DNA from: Paracoccus sp. (in: a-proteobacteria)
GTDB lineage: Bacteria > Pseudomonadota > Alphaproteobacteria > Rhodobacterales > Rhodobacteraceae
Length of the DNA: 64,000 bases
NCBI RefSeq assembly: GCF_030538695.1
Contig: NZ_JAUNTN010000015.1
Span: forward strand, 1 to 64,000
Direction of reading: 5' to 3'
The position numbers were made by a program, and so were the translations under genes. Shown piece after piece: positions 57,088 through 64,000 of the stretch. The notes under the pieces are model-generated. The model ran no database searches. It had not been told where the DNA came from and was given only the letters and a program-made list of their open reading frames with translations. Each line of letters begins with the position of its first letter. Position 1 is the first letter of the stretch.

Positions 57088-57181
57088 GTCCGTGATGTGG
57101 TGTCGCCCGATTGGAAAAGGTTGCTTGCCGTATGGGGAGGCGATGTTGGTTCAATTCCAACCCTGCATCACGGACAGTTTT
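57088..57181 (+). ncRNA. tRNA-like structured element
   Basis: GTCCGTGATGTGG (57088-57100) pairs with CTGCATCACGGAC (57163-57175): 13 pairs, two wobbles. Inside are a T-arm-like hairpin GTTGG-TTCAATT-CCAAC (57145-57161) whose loop fits the TTCRANY rule, and a stem TTGCC/GGCGA (57125-57129 with 57139-57143, loop 9) that competes with TCGCC at 57103-57107. A D-loop-like GATTGGAAAAGG lies at 57109-57120. AGTTTT follows the closing stem. The acceptor-like helix is too long and the variable region too short for a functional tRNA, so this is a candidate small RNA, a tRNA relic, or an elaborate terminator. Confidence 0.4.
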
Positions 57182-57219
57182 GGCTTCGCGGCGATCCCAA
57201 AATATCCGCCCGTGCGGAT

Positions 57220-57251
57220 GACGAAAGCCCCGCGCAGGCAGGGCCTTCGTT
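57220..57251 (-). terminator. Terminator of the L,D-transpeptidase gene
   Basis: On the minus strand AACGAAGGCCC (57251-57241) pairs with GGGCTTTCGTC (57230-57220), 10 of 11 positions with one mismatch, loop of 10 bases, ending in the CTTTCGTC tract 12 bases past the gene's stop. Confidence 0.7.
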
Positions 57252-57262
57252 AAGGTTGCCGG

Positions 57263-57778
57263 TTACGGGCGCAGAATCACCGGGGTGCCGACGGGAACCA
57301 TGGCAAAGATGTCCTCGATTTCCTTGTCGGTCACAGCGATGCAGCCCACCGTCCAGTCGCGCTTTTGTTTGGCCAGCACGTTGCCCTCGGGGCCACGACC
57401 GTGAATCATGATGTCACTGCCGGCGCTGATGCCGTAGGGTTCTGCTGCAGCGCGATCCAGCGGGTTGGGATAAGAAATCCCAAGCGACAGGTGATAGCGG
57501 CTGTTCGGGTTCAGCCGGTCGATATAATAAATGCCTTCGGGCGTTTTGCCGTCACCCTCGAACTGCTTATGGCCGACGGGATTGGTGCCAAGTCCGACCT
57601 GATATGCCTTCACAACCTGATTGCCGCTGAGCAGATACATCTCACGCTTGCCCTTTTCGATCACCACCTGAGTGATCGGGGGGCCGTCATAAGTCTTGAA
57701 CTTGCTCGGCGGTGCGCCGCAGGACGCCACAACAGCCACCAGAATTGTCGCCGCGAGGGCGCGCATTGCTCGAATCAT
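57263..57778 (-). CDS. L,D-transpeptidase (YkuD) lipoprotein
   Basis: 171 residues from ATG 57778 (MIRAMRALAAT); GAGG lies about 5 bases upstream. Lipobox VASC at Cys20 anchors it in the envelope. YkuD catalytic domain: VVIEKGKREMYLL, SLGISYPNPLDRAAAEPYGISAG, IMIHGRGPEG (His) and WTVGCIAVTDKEIEDI with the catalytic Cys. Forms 3-3 peptidoglycan cross-links or attaches lipoprotein to peptidoglycan. Divergent arrangement is absent: the rRNA methyltransferase gene is on the same strand upstream. Confidence 0.92.
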   Translation of the reverse strand: MIRAMRALAATILVAVVASCGAPPSKFKTYDGPPITQVVIEKGKREMYLLSGNQVVKAYQVGLGTNPVGHKQFEGDGKTPEGIYYIDRLNPNSRYHLSLGISYPNPLDRAAAEPYGISAGSDIMIHGRGPEGNVLAKQKRDWTVGCIAVTDKEIEDIFAMVPVGTPVILRP

Positions 57779-57836
57779 CTCTGCCTCATTATTGCTGTTC
57801 ACGCAATTTAGCAGGGAATTACCACGAAACCGTTAA

Positions 57837-59063
57837 TCAGGCCAGATTTCGGCGCAGGCTGGCGACAATTTCCACATGCGCCGACCAGCGGAACTGATCG
57901 ACGGCGAGAATCTGATCCAGAACATAGCCGCCTTGGGTCAGAATCCGGCAATCGCGGGCAAAAGTTACCGGATCGCAAGACACAAACCCCACGCGCGGCA
58001 CTTGGCTGGCAGCAATTTCGCGGGCTTGTGCCTCGGCCCCGGCGCGGGGCGGGTCGATCACGATGGCGTCATAATGGTTCAATTCGTCCGCCATCAGCGG
58101 GCGTTTGGCAAGGTCGCGCGATTCGGTCGTGACCCGCCGCAGTCCTTTGGTCTGCCGCCAGCCTGCATCCAGTGCGGCCAAGGGTTCGGGCAAGCCCTCG
58201 ACGGCGTGGACCTCGGCTTGCTCGGCCAGTGGCAGGGTAAAGGTGCCGCAGCCTGCGAACAGATCGACGATCCGGGCCGCATCCCCGACGGCATGGCGCA
58301 CGGCGGCCAACAGCGCGGCCTCGCCCTCGGCCGTGGCTTGCAGGAAAGCACCGGGAGGCGGCGTGACCTGCGCCCGGCCAAAGACCTGCGCGGGCGGGCG
58401 GCGGGTCAGCGGTGTGTCGCCCCACACCAGCCGCGCCCAATCCTGTTCCGCAGCCAGCGCCGCCATATCTTGCAACAGCGCCGCATCTGCCGGTTTGCCG
58501 CCGCGCACGGACAGATCCAGCCCGGCGGCGCTGTCCGTCACCACCACCGATAATTCCCCCTGACGTGATGCCCCAATCCCCGCCATGGCCCGCAGCGCAG
58601 GCAGCGCCGCCTGAATCCGGGGGCGGATCACCGGGCAGTCGCTGACATCAATCACCTGATCCGAGGCCCGTGCGTGAAACCCTGCCAGCGCCCCCTTTTT
58701 CGTGCGCCGCACCGAGATCACCGCCCGCCTGCGTGAGCGTTCGGGCGAAGTCTGCACGGTGGCGACCTGCGCCGTGATTCCCTGCGCGGCCAGTGCGGTC
58801 TCGATCACCCCGGCCTTCCAGCGGGCGACGAAATCATCGCTGGCGTGTTGGAGCTGACAGCCGCCGCAGGCGCTGTAATGTGGGCAGGCCGGGCGCACCC
58901 GCTGCGGTGAGGGTGTCAGGATACGCGGGGCAGCAATGCGACCATCTGCAATTGCCCTGTCGATCACCTCGCCGGGCAGGGTCAGCGGCACCAGAACCCG
59001 ACCGTCCGGGCCGTCAGTCACGCCATCGCCCCGACGGCCAAGCCGTTGAATCGTCAGCGTCAT
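57837..59063 (-). CDS. Class I SAM-dependent RNA (uracil-5-)methyltransferase, RlmD/TrmA-like
   Basis: 408 residues. An N-terminal TRAM-like region (LTIQRLGRRGDGVTDGPDGR) is followed by an Fe-S cysteine motif CPHYSACGGCQLQH as in RlmD. The SAM site is IVDLFAGCGTFTLPLAEQA, the Asp/Pro motif VIDPPRAGAEAQ, and the catalytic Cys is in VGFVSCDPVTFARD. Probably methylates a uracil in 23S rRNA. Overlaps the ABC exporter stop by 4 bases and is the last gene of the hslO operon. Confidence 0.87.
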   Translation of the reverse strand: MTLTIQRLGRRGDGVTDGPDGRVLVPLTLPGEVIDRAIADGRIAAPRILTPSPQRVRPACPHYSACGGCQLQHASDDFVARWKAGVIETALAAQGITAQVATVQTSPERSRRRAVISVRRTKKGALAGFHARASDQVIDVSDCPVIRPRIQAALPALRAMAGIGASRQGELSVVVTDSAAGLDLSVRGGKPADAALLQDMAALAAEQDWARLVWGDTPLTRRPPAQVFGRAQVTPPPGAFLQATAEGEAALLAAVRHAVGDAARIVDLFAGCGTFTLPLAEQAEVHAVEGLPEPLAALDAGWRQTKGLRRVTTESRDLAKRPLMADELNHYDAIVIDPPRAGAEAQAREIAASQVPRVGFVSCDPVTFARDCRILTQGGYVLDQILAVDQFRWSAHVEIVASLRRNLA

Positions 59064-60901
59064 TCGTCATCCTCGGTGCCAAGGAATCCGCCCGACTGGC
59101 GGTTCCAGTAGCGCGCATACAGCCCGCCTTTCGCCAACAGGTCAGCATGGTTGCCCTGTTCCGCGATGCGGCCATCTTCCAGCACGATGATGCGGTCAAG
59201 TTCTGCGATGGTGGACAGGCGATGCGCAATCGCCAGCACGGTTTTCCCAGCCATGACACGGGTCAGCGCGTCCCCGATCGCGGCCTCGACCTCGCTGTCC
59301 AGCGCGCTGGTGGCCTCATCCAGCACCAGAATAGGGGCGTCTTTCAGGAAGGCACGTGCCAGGGCAATGCGCTGGCGCTGACCTCCCGACAGCTTGACGC
59401 CGCGTTCGCCAAGATGCGCGTCATAGCCGGTCCGGCCCTGATGGTCGCGCAGGTTCAGGATGAACTCATGTGCCTCGGCGGCTTTGGCGGCGGCGATGAT
59501 CTGATCCTCGGTCGCGTCGGGCGTGCCATAGCGGATATTGTCGCGGGCCGAGCGGTTGAACATCGCGGTTTCCTGCGTGACCATGCCGATCTGACGGCGC
59601 AGGGATTCCTGCGTGACGCCGCGAATATCGTGCCCGTCGATGCGGATTGCGCCCTTTTCCACGTCGTAAAGCCGCAGCAGCAGTGCTACCAGTGTCGATT
59701 TTCCGGCACCCGAGGCCCCTACGATCCCGACTTTCTCGCCCGGTGCGATATGCAGATCAATGCCTTGCAACCCGCTCGCGCCCCGGCCATAGGCAAAGCC
59801 GGCATCGTCGAAATCCACCCGCCCGGCGACCGGGGGCAGGGCCACCGCGTCGGGGGCATCGGTCAGGTCATGCGGCGGCGCAAGGGTTTGCATCCCGTCC
59901 TCAATCTCACCCACGCTGCCCCAAAGGCCCATCAGCGCCATCGAAACCCAGCCGGTCATCTGCGCCAGCCGCATCGAAATTGCCCCACTGGCGGCAATAT
60001 CGCCCACCGTGGCGCGTCCATCCTGCCACAGCATGATGCTGCCGCCGACCAGAATCACCGGCAAAAGCCCGGCAATGAACATCAGCGTCAGGCGGAAATG
60101 GGTCGAGGTAATCCCGAACTCCAGCGCGGCGTTGCGGAAGCCGGACATGGCGTTCAGTGCCGAGCGATCCTCATGCGCGGCATGGGCAAACAGCTTGACG
60201 GTCTTGATATTGGTAATCGTGTCAACGACATGCCCCGTCACCATCGCCCGTGCCGAGGCCCGTTCCCTGGAGCGCGAGCGGATACGCGGCAGGAAAAAGC
60301 GGATCAGCGCCAGATAGGCAAACATCCAGACGATCAGCGCCACCGCGCCCCATCCGTCCACCATCAGCAAAAACGCTGCTGATCCCAGGATCGAGGCCAG
60401 TGCAAATGCGACCACGTTCACCATTTCAGAAGCCACATCGGTCACGGCCCGCGCAGTCTGCATCTGCTTTTGGGCGATGCGGCCTGCGAAGTCGTTGTCG
60501 AAAAACGTCACCGAATGGCCCATCGTCCAGCGGTGCAGCCGCGACAGCACCAGCGGCAGGACATTTGGCCCGATAATGACGTTGGAACTGGCCGTGGACA
60601 GGGCAAAAATCGCTGGCCGGACGACGACAAAAAACAGCACGAATCCTGCGATCAGCCAGCCTGCATCGCCAAGCAACGTTGCAGGGGCGGAATTGGTGAC
60701 GGCATCCACCACCCATCCCAGCAAAACCGCCGAGATCACATCTGCAACCCCGGCCAGCGCCGAGGTCGCGCCGGCCACCGCCAGCCCGCCCCAGGCGCCA
60801 CGCAGGCACCAGGCGATAAAGGCCAGCAAGCTGCGCGGCGGGTCGCCTTCGGCCGGGGCAAAGGCGTCAATCATGCGGCCAAAGCGGTGATGGATGCTCA
60901 T
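59060..60901 (-). CDS. ABC exporter, fused transmembrane and ATPase domains (MsbA/MDR type)
   Basis: 613 residues: a six-helix exporter domain (residues 30-330, e.g. GLAVAGATSALAGVADVISA and GWLIAGFVLFFVVV) and an ATPase domain with Walker A VGIVGASGAGKSTLVAL, Q-loop MVTQETAMF, signature KLSGGQRQRIALARAF and Walker B ILVLDEATSALDSE, H-loop AHRLSTIAELD. A half-transporter that would work as a homodimer. Substrate unknown; lipid or drug export are both possible. Joined to cca and the RNA methyltransferase by ATGA overlaps. Confidence 0.93.
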   Translation of the reverse strand: MSIHHRFGRMIDAFAPAEGDPPRSLLAFIAWCLRGAWGGLAVAGATSALAGVADVISAVLLGWVVDAVTNSAPATLLGDAGWLIAGFVLFFVVVRPAIFALSTASSNVIIGPNVLPLVLSRLHRWTMGHSVTFFDNDFAGRIAQKQMQTARAVTDVASEMVNVVAFALASILGSAAFLLMVDGWGAVALIVWMFAYLALIRFFLPRIRSRSRERASARAMVTGHVVDTITNIKTVKLFAHAAHEDRSALNAMSGFRNAALEFGITSTHFRLTLMFIAGLLPVILVGGSIMLWQDGRATVGDIAASGAISMRLAQMTGWVSMALMGLWGSVGEIEDGMQTLAPPHDLTDAPDAVALPPVAGRVDFDDAGFAYGRGASGLQGIDLHIAPGEKVGIVGASGAGKSTLVALLLRLYDVEKGAIRIDGHDIRGVTQESLRRQIGMVTQETAMFNRSARDNIRYGTPDATEDQIIAAAKAAEAHEFILNLRDHQGRTGYDAHLGERGVKLSGGQRQRIALARAFLKDAPILVLDEATSALDSEVEAAIGDALTRVMAGKTVLAIAHRLSTIAELDRIIVLEDGRIAEQGNHADLLAKGGLYARYWNRQSGGFLGTEDDE

Positions 60902-62025
60902 GTCTGCCCTTTTGCGATTTGGATAAGTGCCTGTTTCGATATGTTAAACCCCGAAGCGATCCATTCGGTTTCAGCAGCGCGCAGCCCGGTGCCGATCGCG
61001 GGGCCGGACAGGTCGGGCAGCTCGGCGGCACTGATCGGCAGCCGCGCGGCTGCGGCGCGGGTCAGCCGCTCCTGCCAGCCCGGTTCGCGCAGACCGGCAA
61101 GCGCGGCGGCATCCACAGCGGTGTCAGGGGGCAGGTGATAGCCGATCCGGTCCAGCGACCAGCCCTGTTCTGCCGCCCGCAAAATCTGATCGTGGTGCCG
61201 CGATTCTGCTTTGGACAGACGCAGGGCGTCGGTCACGGAAAACGGTGCCAGTGCGGCCAGTCGCGCCTGCCAGCCTGCTGCGCCAAGCTGCGTCACCGGG
61301 GCAGGGTCGGCACCGGGCAGAATGTCTTGCAGGACTCCGGTTTCCTGCATCAGATTCAGGGTTTCCACAGGGTCCGGCGCGGCCAGCAGGCGACGGATTT
61401 CCTGTCCGATCCGTTCGCGCGACAGTTGTGCCAGCCCGGCGCGCCCCTTGGCGCAGGCGGTCAGCGCGGCGGCATCGGCCTGACCGGGGCGGCCATACCA
61501 TGCGAAAAAGCGGAAAAACCGCAGGATACGCAGGTAATCTTCGGCAATACGCCGCGCGGGGTCGCCCACAAAGCGCACCCGCTGCGCCAACAGGTCCGGC
61601 AGTCCGTTCAGCGGGTCCACCAGCAGGCCGTCGGGCGTCAGGTAGAGCGCGTTCATGGTCAGGTCGCGCCGTGCCGCGTCTTGGGCCAGATCATCGGTAA
61701 AGGTGACGGTGGCGTGGCGGCCAAAGGTTTCGGTGTCCTGCCTCAGCGCCGTGATTTCATAGGGTTCATCACCAAAAATAACAGTTACCGTGCCATGCGC
61801 CAGCCCGGTTGGGATACAATGCATCCCGGTGGTTTCCGCCGCCGCGATAACCTGATCGGGGGCCGCGTCGCTGCACAGGTCGATGTCCCCGACGGGGCGG
61901 TTCAGCAGCACATCGCGCACGCAACCGCCGACGGCCCATAACCGCCAGCCCTGCGCCGCAAACAGTGCGGCCAAGGCGCGAAAGCCGGGGCGTGTCAGGA
62001 AATCAGCGTTGATCCGGTCGGTCAT
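60898..62025 (-). CDS. cca: CCA tRNA nucleotidyltransferase
   Basis: Adds or repairs the 3' CCA of tRNAs. 375 residues from ATG 62025 (MTDRINADFLTRPGFRAL). Class-II polymerase-beta signature LWAVGGCVRDVLLNRPVGDIDLC with the Gly-Gly and DxD metal site, EITALRQDTETFGRHATVTF, RRDLTMNALYLTPDG and the RNA-binding head AEDYLRILRFFRFFAWYG. Overlaps the Nudix gene by ATGA, and the ABC gene likewise. Confidence 0.95.
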   Translation of the reverse strand: MTDRINADFLTRPGFRALAALFAAQGWRLWAVGGCVRDVLLNRPVGDIDLCSDAAPDQVIAAAETTGMHCIPTGLAHGTVTVIFGDEPYEITALRQDTETFGRHATVTFTDDLAQDAARRDLTMNALYLTPDGLLVDPLNGLPDLLAQRVRFVGDPARRIAEDYLRILRFFRFFAWYGRPGQADAAALTACAKGRAGLAQLSRERIGQEIRRLLAAPDPVETLNLMQETGVLQDILPGADPAPVTQLGAAGWQARLAALAPFSVTDALRLSKAESRHHDQILRAAEQGWSLDRIGYHLPPDTAVDAAALAGLREPGWQERLTRAAAARLPISAAELPDLSGPAIGTGLRAAETEWIASGFNISKQALIQIAKGQT

Positions 62026-62606
62026 CGGTTTAGCCTTTCCGCCAGCCCGTAAAGCACCCGTGCCGTCGCGCCCCACAGATAATAAGGCCCGAAAGGCGCG
62101 GCGCGATAGGCCCGCCATTGTCCGCCCCACATCCGCCGCTCGATCCGATAGCGCGCGGGATCCGCGATATGAGCAAAGGGCAGAGTGAAGATTTCGTCCA
62201 CCTCGCCCTGCTCGGGCATGGGCGTGAATGGGGCTGTCACCAGCGCCAGAACAGGCACCATGCGAAAGCTGGTCACGGTGCGATGCGCGGGCAGGGTGCC
62301 AAGGATTTCAACGCCATCACGGGGCAGGCCGATTTCCTCATGCGCCTCGCGCAGCGCCGCGCCAATCACGCCGCCGTCGCTGGGTTCGACCTTGCCACCG
62401 GGCAGCGCGATCTGGCCCGGATGGTGGCGAAGCGCGCTGGATCGTTTGGTCAGGATCAGCTGCCCGTCCGGGTAAAATGCCGCCAGCACCCCCGCGTCGC
62501 GCAGGGGTGTGCCGGGCGGTGTTACGCCGGGGTTCAGGTCGAAATCCGAACTGTCCCCGGACGGCTGGTTCAGCGCAGCCAGCAGCTTGTCGCGCAGCCC
62601 GTTCAA
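62022..62606 (-). CDS. Nudix hydrolase, CoA pyrophosphatase-like (NudL)
   Basis: 194 residues from a TTG start at 62606, which overlaps the hslO stop as TTGA, with AGAGG 4 bases upstream; no ATG lies in this position. NudL-type features: ILTKRSSALRHHPGQIALPGGK, then the extended Nudix box GGKVEPSDGGVIGAALREAHEE, with Asp at the place where CoA pyrophosphatases have it, and IGLPRDGVEILGTLPAH. Cleaves CoA or other nucleoside diphosphate derivatives. Confidence 0.88.
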   Translation of the reverse strand: MNGLRDKLLAALNQPSGDSSDFDLNPGVTPPGTPLRDAGVLAAFYPDGQLILTKRSSALRHHPGQIALPGGKVEPSDGGVIGAALREAHEEIGLPRDGVEILGTLPAHRTVTSFRMVPVLALVTAPFTPMPEQGEVDEIFTLPFAHIADPARYRIERRMWGGQWRAYRAAPFGPYYLWGATARVLYGLAERLNR

Positions 62607-63619
62607 CCGGCCTCTTGCGGCAGAGGGTTGCCGTCCGCGTCCACGGTTGCCTCAAATCCCAGGCTTGCCGGGTCCATCTCGTAATGGGCGCCGCAGAACT
62701 GGCAATCGGCGGTGACTTTGCCCTCGGGCGTGGTCATATGCGCGATGTCCTTGGCCGAATAGATCGACATGGTGCCGCGCACCCGATCTTCCGAGCAGGA
62801 ACAGCCAAAGCGCACCGGCTGAGGGTCGAAGACGCGGGGCGATTCCTCGTGGAACAGCCGTGTCAGTAACGAGGTCTGCGAGACCGAAGGGCCGATCAGC
62901 TCAATCTCCTCGACCGTGTCCAGCAGGTGATTGGCGCGGTTCCAATCCTCGGATTCCGCACCTTGCAGGATGTCTGCGGCCTCGATCAGCCCGTCCGTGC
63001 CGCTGCCGCCTTCGGCCGGGGCCATCGGTTGCGCGGGCAGGGTTTGCAGCATGACGCCGCCCGCCCGCCAGCCTGCCGCGCCGCCTGCCATCTGCGAATG
63101 GCCATAAGACAGGGCGAACCGGGTCGGAAGCTGTTCCGATTGCGCGAAATATGCCTGCGCACAGGCCGCCAGCGCACCACCCGCCAGCGGGGTGATGCCC
63201 TGATAGGGCAGGTTGCCTTCGCCCTGGTCGATCAGGATGGCGAAATAACCCTCTCCAATCTGGTCGAAGCCGGGCTGGTTCAGATCCAGCCGGTCGGCGT
63301 CAAAGCTGGACCATGCCCGGATGCGGGCCGGTTCGGTTTCCGAGGCCGGGGCATAATAATCAGCGGCAATGGTTCGGATCGCGCCCTTGCCGCGCACTTG
63401 CAGGCTGAGCTTCCAGCGCAGCTTGACGGTCGGGCCGATCAGCGCCGCCAGCAGCGCCAGTTCTGCAACCATCGCGGCGACAGGGGCCGGGTAGTCATGG
63501 CGGCTGAGGATGTGATCCAGAACGCCGTCAAGCCGCGCAACGCGACCCCGGATGCTGGAACGGTCAAGCTGGAACGGCAGAACGGTGTCGTCCCAAGTGA
63601 TCTGGCTGGAGGTGGGCAT
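62603..63619 (-). CDS. hslO: Redox-regulated chaperone Hsp33 (HslO)
   Basis: Holdase activated by oxidative unfolding. 338 residues from ATG 63619 (MPTSSQITWDDTVLPF). The N-terminal substrate domain has LDRSSIRGRVARLDGVLDHIL and GPTVKLRWKLSLQVRGKG. The zinc redox switch is CxC (FGCSCSEDRV) plus CxxC (CQFCGAHY) near residues 275-310. Heads an operon of five genes with 4-base overlaps and has an RpoH promoter about 50 bases upstream. Confidence 0.95.
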   Translation of the reverse strand: MPTSSQITWDDTVLPFQLDRSSIRGRVARLDGVLDHILSRHDYPAPVAAMVAELALLAALIGPTVKLRWKLSLQVRGKGAIRTIAADYYAPASETEPARIRAWSSFDADRLDLNQPGFDQIGEGYFAILIDQGEGNLPYQGITPLAGGALAACAQAYFAQSEQLPTRFALSYGHSQMAGGAAGWRAGGVMLQTLPAQPMAPAEGGSGTDGLIEAADILQGAESEDWNRANHLLDTVEEIELIGPSVSQTSLLTRLFHEESPRVFDPQPVRFGCSCSEDRVRGTMSIYSAKDIAHMTTPEGKVTADCQFCGAHYEMDPASLGFEATVDADGNPLPQEAG

Positions 63620-63640
63620 GGGTGTCCTTTCGGGATGTCT

Positions 63641-63658
63641 GCGGCCGGAAACGGCCGC
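63641..63658 (-). promoter_or_regulatory. 5' leader hairpin of hslO
   Basis: GCGGCCG-GAAA-CGGCCGC (63641-63658; the minus strand reads a TTTC loop), a 7-pair perfect stem. It lies between the predicted hslO transcription start (about 63662) and the GAAAGGA ribosome binding site. It could protect the 5' end, or end the upstream phosphatase transcript. Confidence 0.5.
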
Positions 63659-63668
63659 GTTTGCCGCC

Positions 63669-63698
63669 CTATATAGGTATTTTCCCGCCCGGCCCAAG
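63669..63698 (-). promoter_or_regulatory. RpoH (sigma-32) promoter of hslO operon
   Basis: CTTG (63698-63695), 17 bases, CCTATATAG (63677-63669). Full match to the alphaproteobacterial consensus and nearly identical in both boxes to the dnaK promoter. The TAG at the end of the -10 is also the stop codon of the upstream phosphatase gene, so promoter and coding end are superimposed. Confidence 0.83.
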
Positions 63699-64000
63699 GG
63701 GCCAGCCCGAACCACCATATTCCAGCAGCGCAGCAGAGATATCATCATCACGTCTGCCTTGGGCAAAATTGGATACCGACCAGGACAACGATTCCAGAAG
63801 CCCGTCACCATGCAGGCTGGCATTGGTGCGCAGAATATCCATGAGCCCTTGTTCCCCGAGCAGCGTTCCATGCGGCGACGTGGCTTCGGTGATCCCGTCC
63901 GAGGCGATGAACATGCGATCACCGGGGGCCAGACGGAACGGCACCTCATCATAGCTGGCGCCTTCGAATACGCCGACCGGCAAACCGCCATGGCCGACCA
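63669..64000 (-). CDS. SpoIIE/RsbU-type serine phosphatase, C-terminal part
   Basis: Cut by the window edge; the frame is open to base 64000. The visible C-terminus reads GHGGLPVGVFEGASYDEV, then FRLAPGDRMFIASDGITEAT with the phosphatase metal Asp in SDGITEA, and GRRDDDISAALLEYGG with the Asp-Asp metal motif of PPM/SpoIIE catalytic domains. Such proteins control anti-sigma antagonists or act as response-regulator outputs. N-terminal domains lie outside the window. Stop codon TAG is part of the hslO promoter. Confidence 0.82.
   Translation of the reverse strand, partial: VGHGGLPVGVFEGASYDEVPFRLAPGDRMFIASDGITEATSPHGTLLGEQGLMDILRTNASLHGDGLLESLSWSVSNFAQGRRDDDISAALLEYGGSGWPLGPGGKIPI

Noticed and set aside
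57088..57181. A functional tRNA gene
   Set aside because: T arm and D-loop-like parts are present, but the acceptor helix is 13 pairs, the anticodon loop is 9 bases and no CCA or proper variable arm exists.

Overview
The window is about 63% GC, densely packed, and reads as chromosome from an alphaproteobacterium of the Rhodobacteraceae, probably Paracoccus or a close relative. Supporting signs are a petP-petR pair, RpoH promoters of the alphaproteobacterial type (CTTG-N17/18-CCTATATAG), a CtrA-type box, a long-form hibernation factor with ptsN beside lptCAB, and a two-copy terminator-like repeat ending in GTGAAGAAGAAAG. No phage, integrase, complete insertion sequence, CRISPR array or rRNA was seen. 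The one tRNA is tRNA-Leu(CAG).

Layout. 1-4 kb: radC (cut by the window edge, with an aberrant 3' part) and dnaK-dnaJ under an RpoH promoter. 4-15 kb: a surface-glycan region with an ABC-2 permease, then cysQ-kdsB-glycosyltransferase, then galU-galE followed by four overlapping genes (two further glycosyltransferases, a Branch-type glycosyltransferase and a two-domain sulfotransferase). CysQ removes the PAP that sulfotransferases release, so the set fits a sulfated, Kdo-linked surface polysaccharide. 15-18.7 kb: queG, a glutathione S-transferase, mtgA, a DUF1269 protein and a MliC-like lysozyme inhibitor. 18.8-27.6 kb (minus strand): an NDUFA9-like reductase, uppP, gltD, an unknown periplasmic protein and gltB. 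27.7-30.3 kb: tRNA-Leu, a putative zinc metallopeptidase with a secreted partner, and a META lipoprotein.

30.3-35.7 kb: an RNase D-like exonuclease, kdsD, lptC-lptA-lptB, hpf, ptsN and a membrane protein, a lipopolysaccharide-export and nitrogen-PTS locus without the usual rpoN. 35.7-38 kb: ilvE divergent from petP-petR. 38-44 kb: secA divergent from a parvulin-argJ-mutT operon; argJ has an odd Ala/Lys-rich N-terminal extension. 44-45 kb: a 41-residue protein behind a CtrA-type box, then sparse DNA with one possible small gene. 45-50.6 kb (minus): rimP, a 54-residue ORF, nusA, ylxR and infB, behind an RpoH-like promoter and a terminator hairpin that touches the rimP ribosome binding site.

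50.6-57 kb: proline iminopeptidase, ubiG, a comF-grxC-nitrilase-marR operon, and a methyltransferase with hemH. 57-64 kb: a tRNA-like structured element, an L,D-transpeptidase lipoprotein, then a minus-strand operon hslO-nudix-cca-ABC exporter-rRNA methyltransferase joined by 4-base overlaps and led by an RpoH promoter, and the end of a SpoIIE-type phosphatase. The most interesting items are the metallopeptidase/partner pair, the sulfated-glycan locus, the rimP leader, the CtrA-linked micro-protein, the tRNA-like element and the RpoH-driven hslO operon.
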